A stretch of 64,000 nt of DNA from Phascolarctos cinereus (lineage: Eukaryota > Chordata > Mammalia > Diprotodontia > Phascolarctidae), in the NCBI RefSeq assembly GCF_002099425.1, contig NW_018344275.1:1054001-1118000 (forward strand). Reading direction: 5' to 3'. The first letter of the stretch is position 1. The number at the start of each line of letters is the position of its first letter. The notes under the pieces were generated by a model. That model searched no databases and was not told the origin of the DNA. It saw only the letters and a list, made by a program, of their open reading frames with translations. Position numbers and translations under genes: made by a program. Below, piece after piece: positions 55,385 through 64,000 of the stretch.

Positions 55385-55590
55385 CTCACTGTTCTTCGAA
55401 AGGGCTACATGCTTTTCTACTTGTACTATGAGTTCATGCAATTCTTTCTCGACTTCCCTGCCTGAATTCTACCGAGCTTTAGGATGCCTTCCCTGATTTC
55501 CTCAGCTGTCCATTCTCCCTTACCTGAGTTCTTTTAGCATTTACTGTCCATAACACACATTTAGCTCTAAACATTTCCTACCAGTTACCA
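55385..55590 (+). repeat. L2 LINE fragment
   Basis: 'aggatgccttccctgatttc' and 'tacctgagttcttttagcat'. Confidence 0.65.
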
Positions 55591-55597
55591 TGGGTAG

Positions 55598-55835
55598 ACA
55601 GATGGCACATTGGGTTCTGGGCCTGGAGTCAGAAAGATGCTTCTTCCTGAGTTCAAATCTGGCCTCAGACACTTAGTAGTTGTGTGACCCTGGACAAATC
55701 ATTTAACCCTGTTTCCTCATCTGTAAAACGAGCAAGAGAAGGAAATGTCAAACCACTCCAGTATCTTTGCCAAGAAAACTCCAAGTAGAGTCATGAAGAG
55801 CTGGACACAACTGAACCACACTACCACCAATTATT
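55598..55835 (+). repeat. MAR1-type CORE-SINE
   Basis: 'tgggcctggagtcagaaaga', 'tgaccctggacaaatcattt', 'gaagagctggacacaactga'. Confidence 0.9.
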
Positions 55836-55909
55836 GTCAATTAGCTTCTCATGTGTTTCTGTCTTATGCCTCAGGGTAGATCAGGGTGCTTGTGGCTAGA
55901 TTTCAAAGA

Positions 55910-56170
55910 TTATTTGAATATTTGTATTTTATTATAGTTCAATACATTTTATAATATTTATTACATTTATAATAAGTTATAATAATTTATGTATTATATA
56001 ATTTTTATATTATTTATAATTATAATATTTTCAACATTGTATTTCAATATAATTAATTTCTTTGTAATCTATGTATTTTATTTTATGCATTAAAAAAATT
56101 CAGATTCATTGGTTCCACCAGACTACCAAAGGGGTCCATGACACAAAAAAGCAATGACCCCCTGAACTAG
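55910..56170 (-). mobile_element. hAT-type MITE, minus copy, AT-rich centre
   Basis: 'accaaaggggtccatgacac' and 'gcaatgaccccctgaac' are its reversed left end. 'tgtattttattttatgcatt' continues the same family as 7362 and 51722. The far end is lost in AT-rich sequence. Confidence 0.72.
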
Positions 56171-57199
56171 ATTGTAAGTGCTTTGAAGGCATGGACAATA
56201 AGTATTTAATGATTTAATATGTACATATAAAAACATTGAGTATTGCAATAATAAATGAACTGTGTAATTATTTATAATAATTAATCACAAAACTTAGATG
56301 ATATAACATATTCCCATTAATAACAACAATAATAATATCTAAGGGAATGAACTTTTCATTTTAAATGATATACATTTCAAAAGCTAAATCTGCACTATAT
56401 ACCTTTCAATGGTTAAACCTGTGATTTTTTTTGGCCACATACTTCATGCAACTCAGGTTGCCTATACAAATAAAACTAAGAGGCAGGGATTATTAAACAT
56501 TAAGGGAGATTACACTATAGCTGGTTCAAAATATCGCTTTTCCCCGGTTCTGACAGTTAAATGTTTTTTATTGACAGGTAGAGTAAGCATTTGTCCTAGT
56601 TCTACCCCATTAGGAAATTGACAACAGTCTCTCTTCCACCAAATTAAACTGTCTGTCTTGAAACATGGACCTTTCGGTTTTCAACACGAAGTCCAAAGCA
56701 CACAATTAGTCTGTTTGATTTCAGAGGGCTTGACTACAGGCACCACATTTGGGACTTTTTTCAGACAGTTATACAAAAGGGTTAGATTATTTATATCCCT
56801 GAGCACACAGCTACTTGAATTAGGTTCCCAATGTCTCCAGTCCAAAACAATCATATGATTTAAGTTTGGGTAATGAGGTAGTTGTTTATTTAAAAAAAAA
56901 AGTTGTGACACTTCTGAGCTCCATGTTACAAGCATCCTAAAGGTCCTTCAGGAGATATATCCATGTCACTGGGATGGGATCATCAGGCAAATTCCTTGCT
57001 GTAGATGTTGAGTGATTTCAGCTGAAATTACTGCAGCTCCCAGCGTGACCTTACTCAAAGAGAGTCAGAAGTCCTGGGCTCTCTCTAGTCTGGGTAGTTC
57101 AAAGTATGAGCAGAAATGTGTGAAGAAAGAGTTCAGCTGTTTTGGTTTGATTCTTTTTTTTTTTCCTTCCACAAATTCCCAGAGGGACTTTAGGCACAT
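56171..57199. other. Intron B-C, nothing firmly recognised
   Basis: A short L2-tail-like piece ('gtgctttgaaggcatggaca') lies at 56171; the remaining 950 bp is unassigned and has no Sidekick-like exon. Confidence 0.5.
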
Positions 57200-57345
57200 C
57201 ATAGAATAATGATTGGAAGAGGCTTTAGGGAACATCTAATCAGACCACTTTTTATGGAAGAGGCCAGTGAGGCTCAGAGAGATGGAGAGACTTGTCCCAG
57301 GTTACACAGCAATTTAGACCCAGAACCAGAACCTTTCCATATAGC
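57200..57345 (-). repeat. MIR
   Basis: 'gaggccagtgaggctcagag', 'gacttgtcccaggttacaca'. Confidence 0.72.
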
Positions 57346-57869
57346 CCAGCTCTTTCAAATCCAAATACAATGTTCTTTTTTGCTATATCACACTCTAGCA
57401 CAAGAGCAGAAAATGGATGATTTCAATGAATTGCCTTTTACAGGCTCAGAGAATCCCAAAATTTTTGACCTAGAAAGGACATTAGAGGCAATTCTGTCTG
57501 TCAAGGGAGCACAGCATGTTTAGTTTCCCGATCTTTTGAAATGTGGACCATGATTTCTATCCTGTCTCACTGAATTGTTATTAGATTGAAAGGAGAACAT
57601 ATAGGGACTTGCTTTGGAAATTACAAAACACCATATAAATATTCTGCATCATGGTTTGCTATGGAATAAAAGATTTGTGGTCTGGTGGCCAACTTTCTGG
57701 TGATGACCTACTCTGAACAGAGCTAGGCTCAGAGAGCTTTCTGGCACTGGGACCCTACCTCAAAGCCTTGCTACCTTGGTAGCTTGTACTGCAGTGGCAC
57801 AACCTTCAAGAATACAGGGTCACTTTTACACCATAATGAGGTATCAAAGGAGGGCTTTTCTATAAATTA

Positions 57870-58080
57870 TTTCTTCTTCTTCTTCTTCTTCTCCTTCTCC
57901 TTCTCCTTCTTCTTCTCCTTCTTCTCCTTCTTCTCCTTCTCCTTCTTCTTCTCCTTCTTCTTCTCCTTCTTCTTCTCCTTCTTCTCCTTCCTCCTCCTCC
58001 TTCTCCTTCTTCTCCTCCTTCTCCTCCTTCTTCTCTTTCTTCTTCTCCTTCTCCTCCTCCCCCTCTTCCTTTTCTTCCAT
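57870..58080. repeat. Long (TTC/TCC)n polypyrimidine tract
   Basis: About 210 bp of almost pure pyrimidine on the plus strand; (GAA/GGA)n purine in the SDK1 transcript. The long Phe/Ser/Leu and Glu/Lys/Arg open frames here are artefacts. Triplex (H-DNA) prone by composition. Confidence 0.97.
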
Positions 58081-58149
58081 TTTTCCACAAAGTATAAAAG
58101 GGTGGTGAGTAAAAAGAGCATGAGACCCTCGTTTGAGAAGGGTCAGAGG

Positions 58150-58365
58150 GCAGCAGAATTGAGTAAGGTTAGAGAACCAGGCTTAGAGTCTGAGAAACCT
58201 GGGTTGAAGTCTCATCTCTAACACATACTATTTATATAACCCTAGGCAAGTGATTTAACCTTTCAGTGCCCTAGGTAAATCCCTAAAACAACAATTTGCA
58301 AGCCTTGTATGTCATCAGAGGGAGTTCTCTATGCTAATGAAATCACAGGTTCAGTGCCCCCCCCC
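58150..58365 (+). repeat. CORE-SINE with alternate 3' tail
   Basis: 'accaggcttagagtctgaga', 'agtgccctaggtaaatccct', 'gctaatgaaatcacaggttc', ending in C- then A-runs. Confidence 0.82.
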
Positions 58366-58744
58366 CAAAAAAAGAAGAAGAAAAGAAAGACACACAGAGA
58401 GAAAGGTTACAACATATGCAAGGGATTCTCCCCATAGGGTGCTCAGGGTCCAGAGGGAAGATGTTCAGTTGTGAAATCATCTAACACATCTCCCTGTATT
58501 TCCTAATTTCGATGTGAATTGTTTTCATGGGTCATATCAAAGATTATGTGACTGAAAAATAAATGTTTTCCTAATTATTTGAGATCTTATATTTTCTAAG
58601 GGCTAGGTCAGCAAGACCAACAACAGATATACCAGAAAACACATGGCAGACAGGGAGTGCTATACAAAAGCCAATTATCAATCATTTTCATAAGCCTTTT
58701 TACACCAATATCACACTCCCTCTGACTCCCATCACCTACTACGG

Positions 58745-58975
58745 TGGCACCAAACTTAGGGGTAGGATCATGGGATTGTAGCTTCCTAGTTGAAAAGGGC
58801 ACCTCAGAGGCCACATAATCCAAAACCCTTATTTTAAAGAAGGATAAATTGAGGCCCAAGGAGGTGAGGTGAGTTGTCCAAGGTTACACAGAGTGACGGA
58901 GGCAGGATTTGAATATAGGTCCTCTAACTCCAGAGTCAGTCATTTTTGCACTCTACCCAGGTGCCATCCCAGGAT
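58745..58975 (-). repeat. MIR
   Basis: 'ggggtaggatcatgggattg', 'aaggataaattgaggcccaa', 'tttgaatataggtcctctaa'. Confidence 0.87.
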
Positions 58976-59096
58976 TCATGTTAATCAAATAAATCACAAC
59001 CTAAATCAGATCCATTTGAAATTCTTAAGAGTTGCCTTTGGAAGGCAGTCACCAACGTGATCAAATCAATCTGACTCCTGTGATGCTTTGTGTTAC

Positions 59097-59298
59097 CTTT
59101 CAATAACATAGGCTGTGGCCTCGTGGCTGATGGATGAGGAGTAGGTTTGCCACTCTCCTCCTGGTAGTTCTCGGATCTGCACTGTGAAATACCGTATTGG
59201 TGATGACCCATCACTGCCAGGGACCCACTGGAGTTGCAGGCTCCGAGATGTTACTTCTGACTGGGGAATCAGAAGATGTCTGGGTGGTGCTGGGCGAT
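59097..59298 (-). CDS. SDK1: SDK1 exon B: first two thirds of an FN3 domain
   Basis: The exon is 202 nt, phase 1 in and phase 2 out. The acceptor is 'catttcag' and the donor 'gaaag|gtaaca'. The first codon is completed by the G of exon A (GAT, Asp), giving DRPAPPRHLLIP, VTSRSLQLQWVPGSD, SPIRYFTVQIRELPGGEW and QTYSSSISHEATAYVIE. The proline-rich start, the B-strand Trp in LQLQW and the C-strand YFTVQIRE are FN3 landmarks. It continues directly into exon C, and B+C together give a complete FN3 domain of about 101 residues. Intron A-B is 3,994 bp and carries L2, WSINE1 and another CORE-SINE. Confidence 0.93.
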
Positions 59299-59741
59299 CT
59301 GAAATGAAAGGAAAGAATGACAGACAATCCAGAAATCCTTGATCTTGAAACCTTCCCACCAGAAACTGACCTGTTCCACAGACAACAATTTTACTCTGCA
59401 TTGTCCATTATAAGTTTATATGTAGGCTACACGTAGATGTAAACAAGAGCTACTGAAAATGCTTGCTACTTTCACATGAAACACAGATGCCCCCATGTAG
59501 CCATCCTCATAATGGACTCTAAAAAGACTACAGCCTTGATGCTGAAATACTTTGACTGAAAAATACCTGCTTCCTCCTAGAACACTCCATTCTCAGCAGA
59601 GACAAGCCAGTTACTGGTGCAAAACAGAAGAGAATCAATAAAAGATTTACCCAACAGCACCTAAGACATCAAATACAAGTGACTTTGAGTGACAACTGAG
59701 ACTGTAGGAAGTCTGTCTATACTTCTAATCACCTTCCAGTT

Positions 59742-59897
59742 ATTTTTTTTACTCTTTTCTCTTTTTCCTTTTTCTTTCTCCCTTCCCCCTCTCTTTTTCT
59801 TTTCTTCTTTTCTTTTCTCTTTCTTTCCTCCCTCCCTCTCTTCCTTCTTTCCTTCCTACATTCCTTCCTTCCCTCCCTCCTTCCTTCCTTCCTCCCT
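59742..59897. repeat. (TTCC/TTTC)n pyrimidine tract
   Basis: T-rich start, then TTTC and TTCC units; purine-rich in transcript sense, about 450 nt upstream of exon B. Confidence 0.93.
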
Positions 59898-61329
59898 AGA
59901 AGTCTAACTATAGTGTATTTATATCACAAAATTGTCTTTGATTCAAATTCCTTGACCTGAACCTAAAGAGTTAAGACAGTTGGTTCCAACAACTGTATGG
60001 AATTCTTCAGGGTAATGGTGTGTTACGCCATCTCTCTGGAGATGGAGAATGGGCATGCAGGTGCTGTAGATACCAGGACATGGTATCTGAATATAGATCT
60101 CTTCTCCTGTCACCATGTCTCCTCACCCCATCGATTTCAATAGAGAAACTCAATAGAGTGAGGAATAATTGTTTAATTGTTTATCATGAAGATTATTGAT
60201 TCTGATTAAAATGGGTGGCATGTAATAAAGCAGCAATTGATTGTCGACACCACAGTGACTTGTCTGTGAGAAGCTATTCGATTCAACTTAATCAGCACTT
60301 GTTTCCATAAGCACACACCTCACACAACCTGATTTCTCTGAAGCTCTGTCTGTATTAATAGCATTTCATTCTCTGCTTTCCCCCTTTCTCAGAGTGCCTA
60401 CTTGGTGGCTTGGTACTTCCCTCAGATTTTCTCTGGCTGAACCATGAGGGCTGAAAGAACTATATGCAGGAGCCCAAAAAGTTTCCTTAATATCATCAGG
60501 GGTTGTTGGGGGGGCTATAACTGTGTAAGCCACCACTCCGTTCTATCAGCATCAGGCAGGTGTTTGTGGATTAGGGCGCATCAAAAAGGGTCTTAATGTT
60601 AATACCTAACACTCAGATATGATTCATTTTAATGCACTTAAATTTGACTTTAACCCTTTGGCAAAACTCCAATCCCAAGCTCTTGATATGGGTTTAATTT
60701 TTTTCTTTCCTAATAGATTACAATTAAAAAAATGCTGAGTACTTATAATGATCTATACCAGCTGTCAGGGAGATGACGAGTTCTAAACTCATGGAAGTGG
60801 CATTTAGTTGCAAGCCAATACAGAGCTTAGTACTAACCCTTTTGGGTCCTTGCTTATAACAGAAATGCAGCTGTGGATGAGTTCCAAGGAAGATATGGTG
60901 TCAGAGCAAGACTTTCACGCTTAACCTATCCCCAAATGCTCAAATAACTGAAAAGCAATACTGTTAGTACAATGTCTACAAAGGAATTATGTTCTGTGGC
61001 TAATGTGTAATCAGTGATAATATACAAGTAACTTTTAAAAATAGAACCACAGGATGTTAAAGTAGACCCAGTTAATGGGCCTATGAAAAACTGTCCTTGA
61101 AAAATCATGTGATATATTATAGAGATAACTTGCAAGGTAATTATGGAACAATTTATGTCCGTGGGTTTGCAATATAATATACACAAATATGTAGTATGAA
61201 TAGCCTTTTCCTTGTAATTCTTTCTACCTCAAGGTTCAAAATTTTTTGGCTTTTAGGATGATGATGAATTTAGATAATTCATATTTTTTATTATTGTCTT
61301 GTGGAGGACAATAAATGTCTCACTATATT
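59898..61329 (-). other. SDK1: Intron A-B, repeat-poor
   Basis: About 1.4 kb with no recognised repeat; no additional exon seen. Confidence 0.5.
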
Positions 61330-61790
61330 GACCCTTCATTTCAAATATTTATTGAGCCTTTACTATGTGTTCAACATTGTGCTTCTGATTATAGTGGAAA
61401 CAAAAGAGGCTTATGATACAATCCTTGCCCTTAAGGAGCCTAGAGTCCTGTTGGAGAGAGAAGATTGAAGTACAGAAAACATTCAGAGAATGGTATGAAA
61501 AAGAATGCAATGAGAGGTCAGGAAGGAAGAAAAGCTATTAGGACAGGCTAGAATTGCCTGGAAGGCTTCATGGAGAAGGTGACACTAGATGGGTAAAATT
61601 TGGATGAGTAAAGAGGAAGGCATACAGAGAGCAAGGGATGAATATGGGCATAGACTAAGAAATGAGTAGGGTGTGTTCAGGAGACAGGAGAAGAAAAGTT
61701 AGGGAGACAATTGGAGAAAAAAAGAAGACAGGGCTGGATTTTAAAGGACCTTAAAGGACTTTAAAGGATAAGGAATTTGGACTGAGGAAT
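61330..61790 (-). repeat. L2 LINE 3' part
   Basis: 'tttattgagcctttactatg', 'ccttgcccttaaggagccta', 'ggcttcatggagaaggtgac'. Confidence 0.82.
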
Positions 61791-61864
61791 TAGGCAAAAA
61801 CATAACAAAACAAAATAAATCAACAATTGTTTCATTGAGTCCACTATAAATTAATATCAAGGAT

Positions 61865-62100
61865 AGGGGCTGGACCTGGGATTTCATTAATATAAGGATA
61901 ACCTAGATGAGGAAATTCCTTCATCCAATTCAGTTCAGCACCTCCTCTGCAAGTTCCAGTCTTACAGACTTGCCCAGAGTATCACTGAGAGTTTAAGTGA
62001 CTTGCCTAGGATCACTGGGCCAGTGTGTCAGAAACAGTACTTGAACCCAGGTCTTAGAGACTCTGAGGCCAGCTCTCTATCTGACTGAGGCACCAGTCAA
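61865..62100 (-). repeat. CORE-SINE with alternate 3' tail
   Basis: 'cacctcctctgcaagttcca' and 'tagatgaggaaattccttca' are the reversed tail; then 'taagtgacttgcctaggatc', 'acttgaacccaggtcttaga'. Confidence 0.82.
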
Positions 62101-62719
62101 AATTAATAATAGTTCTGCCTAAAGGATTATCTGAAGGGGTGACTTAGCACAATGTTAGAATGGCTTATATTTTTGTATAGTTAGAGCAGGAGGAGGCCCG
62201 AAAAGCCTTAACATTTGAACATTTTCAAAATCTGAAAAGGAAGTTCCCTTCTTTTAAATATATCTTCCTTTGAAATATAGGCATGCTCTGTAAATATTTT
62301 TTCTTCTGAAACCTAACATCTGATGACTGGAGTCTCTAGCAATGCTTGGATTTTGACCTAAACATCTCTAATTGTTTTTTGAAATATATTGGGTTTAGTG
62401 CACTCTTCCCTAACCTTGTAGCTTATAGTGTAAATGGGATCTATATTGATTCACTCATCCTTTTAGATTGTCTACCAAAATATTAGTTTATAAAATCTAT
62501 TTGGTCATTGGTTGTGACTGGAAATCTTGATCTTTAATAGTAAGAAGTGTTAATTTTATAATAGTTTTGGAAAGCTGAAAGGAGATGACTGAGACAGCAG
62601 GGACAGTTAAGGATTAATGTCCTCACTGGAGTGCTCTGGTTATAACATAGTTGGAAATAGATAATAGAAGCCTCCTGTTAGCTTTGTACAACATTTCACT
62701 TAGGGAAGATCAGCATTAA
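62101..62719. other. Intron A-B, nothing recognised
   Basis: No repeat or exon recognised. Confidence 0.5.
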
Positions 62720-62730
62720 GAGAAACAGGA

Positions 62731-62890
62731 GGGGCAACTAGGTGGTACGGTGGATAGAGCACCAGCCCTGGAGTCAGGAGGACCTGAGTTCAAATGTGGC
62801 CTCACACACATAATGCTCACTAGCTGTGTGACCCTGGGCAAGTCACTTAACCCCAATTACCTCACCCCCCCCAAAAAAAAAACAAAACAA
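62731..62890 (+). repeat. WSINE1-type SINE, full length
   Basis: 'ggggcaactaggtggtacgg' through 'ctagctgtgtgaccctgggc' to 'aagtcacttaaccccaatta' and a C/A-rich tail. Target-site copies 'gagaaacagga' (62720-62730) and 'gagtaacagga' (62891-62901) differ at one base. Confidence 0.95.
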
Positions 62891-63292
62891 GAGTAACAGG
62901 AAGGACATTCACCTACGGAGGTTAGACTCTGCTGACACTTTTAGGGGAGCATATCCAGTTCAGGAAACAATGACAGGACATTTGGGGTTGGGGTAGAGGG
63001 GAGCCACAAATAAAGATTTCTGGCCCGAGTGAAGTCTGAGGAAACTACCCACATCGCATTGAACGCTACCTGGTCTGGGTTTGCCATTGCTGGCTGCCCT
63101 ACGTGTCATGAAAACTTACACGAGAAGGGAACTGAATAAAAAGACCTGACTCAGGTAGCAGTTAGAATATATATAGATTAAGATATGATATAACAGAGAA
63201 AGCTAAAGATTGAATGAGTTCAGGAAAGGAGAGTACAAATGTGACATATGTATTCTATCTGTGACTTTGGAATGTGATCTTGTAAGCCTTAC

Positions 63293-63487
63293 CTCTCTTT
63301 TCAGTCGTGATGACTGTGGCTTCTAAAGGCTCCCCCCATCCCTGTCTTGTCTTTGCCGAAGCCCTGAAGATGTATGCTGACTCCGGAGTGAGATCTGTAG
63401 CAGTGAACTGTCTAACAGTAGAGCCAACTTCAACAGTGGTAAACTTATTGGGACTGCTGGTTGCAAGACGATACGCAATCTGATACC
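63293..63487 (-). CDS. SDK1: SDK1 exon A: second half of an FN3 domain
   Basis: The exon is 195 nt (65 codons' worth), phase 1 at both ends. The acceptor is 'catatctag' and the donor 'gagag|gtaagg'. It reads (G)YQIAYRLATSS, then FTTVEVGSTVRQFTATDL, then the F-G region SAYIFRASAKTRQGWGEP and ends VITTEKR. The C-strand tyrosines and the aromatic-rich F strand before a short G strand are typical of FN3. The residues before YQIAYR must come from an exon beyond 64000. The reading frame continues a few residues upstream (ANAYL) only because the intron happens to be open; the AG at 63488-63489 sets the border. A phase 1-1 exon could be skipped without a frameshift, but that would remove half a domain. 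Confidence 0.92.
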
Positions 63488-64000
63488 CTAGATATGCATT
63501 AGCCAAGGCAAAAAGAATAGAGGAAAAGACTTAGCTTCTTGTACATTCTTTCCGTGAAGAATAATGCTAGATTCCTAGTGCATCCTAATTACTTATTTAT
63601 TGGAAAGACAAACAAAACCATTTTTTATTTTTTTTAATCACTTATTCTCCGCCCCCCACCCCCCACATATATCTCACATTCAGACATAGCACACTAAAAG
63701 GGAAACTACATGCACAGTGATGAATGAAAGGGCCTTTTGAGCACTAATCCACCATGAAACTTGTTTCACTTTTCATCCTTCACAGGAATGAGATGTGAAA
63801 ACAGTTTCATCTTTCCCGAGTACATTGGTACACTGAGAGAATGCCGTAAGGACCAGCAGAGTCCACATGATTGTTTTTGACAGGGTGAGTCAGTACAGAG
63901 AAACTAATCTCCTTTTCCATACCAACACCATCACCCTGCCTGTAAACACATACATACCTTTGCAAGGATGGGAGCAGAACACCATGTTGCTAGACTAGTT
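63488..64000 (-). other. SDK1: Intron upstream of exon A
   Basis: No upstream exon is recognised. A T-run and C-run lie at 63620-63663. Confidence 0.6.

Larger units (their letters stand above)
18857..63487 (-). other. SDK1: Sidekick gene body, partial (seven internal exons A-G)
   Basis: Seven minus-strand exons join in frame (195+202+104+71+136+60+102 = 870 nt). Sidekick proteins are large homophilic synaptic adhesion molecules with six Ig and thirteen FN3 domains, one membrane span and a PDZ-binding C-terminus. They steer lamina-specific connections in the retina. The window holds about two and a half FN3 domains, which I place around FN3 8-10 by comparison with remembered human SDK1, where three more FN3 domains precede the membrane span. 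Segments such as 'SSFKTVNSSS', 'NIIGESPASAPVEVFVGE' and 'TTVEVG' match my memory of SDK1. SDK2 is close and I cannot align here. The first and last exons, promoter and 3' end lie outside the window. Confidence 0.88.

Noticed and set aside
57784-58221. Long Phe/Ser/Leu frame on plus and Glu/Lys/Arg frames on minus
   Set aside because: Pure products of the TTC/TCC tract, open in several frames at once.
63488-63506. Extending exon A upstream to include MANAYL
   Set aside because: The AG acceptor at 63488-63489 and the phase-1 glycine fit Sidekick; the extra residues are intron.
1-64000. tRNA genes suggested by SINE heads
   Set aside because: CORE-SINE heads are tRNA-derived but lack a foldable tRNA with intact box B spacing and a CCA-proximal stem.
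1-64000. CRISPR arrays, operons, phage or plasmid features
   Set aside because: All regular arrays are 2-4 bp microsatellites; the window is vertebrate intronic DNA.

Overview
The window is vertebrate nuclear DNA from a marsupial. The evidence is the interspersed repeats: many CORE-SINEs of the MAR1 type (head 'ggggcagctaggtgg', tail 'gttggacatgactgaacaac'), shorter WSINE1-type SINEs, MIR/THER1, very abundant L2, L3/CR1 and RTE LINE fragments, and a marsupial L1-like 3' repeat. The WSINE1-type copies hint at an Australian marsupial (inference; family names are from memory).

The only gene I can support is on the minus strand: seven internal exons of a Sidekick cell-adhesion gene, best match SDK1, with SDK2 as the alternative. 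In transcript order they are A 63293-63487, B 59097-59298, C 48428-48531, D 44139-44209, E 22264-22399, F 20532-20591 and G 18857-18958. All have AG acceptors and GT donors, the phases fit, and together they give 870 nt = 290 codons without a stop. They encode the second half of one fibronectin type III (FN3) domain, one whole FN3 domain (B+C), and a third FN3 domain split over four exons (D-G). Introns are about 4.0, 10.6, 4.2, 21.7, 1.7 and 1.6 kb. The gene runs past both ends of the window: at least 18.8 kb of intron follows exon G with no further exon recognised.

Layout: 1-18.8 kb is intron dense in L2, CORE-SINEs, an RTE LINE nested in L2, microsatellites and a hAT MITE. 18.8-22.4 kb holds exons G, F and E in repeat-poor sequence. 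22.4-44.1 kb is a large intron with two long L3/CR1 LINE fragments (27.8-29.8 and 32.4-34.4 kb), a second RTE lineage (37.4-38.5 kb) and long L2 copies. 44.1-63.5 kb holds exons D, C, B and A, a solo LTR inserted cleanly into an L2 (50503-51096), a 7SL RNA retropseudogene (43694-43966) and long pyrimidine/purine tracts.

There is no operon, CRISPR array or novel gene system here. The observations most worth checking are: the 60-bp, phase-symmetric exon F, whose skipping would keep frame and recreate the same junction residues; the roughly 92% identical direct repeat at 15.1 and 16.8 kb; the 7SL pseudogene; the solo LTR with a recoverable empty site; and the (UUCC)n tract about 50 nt after exon D's donor. 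Most long open frames in the window are translations of repeats or low-complexity DNA, not genes.
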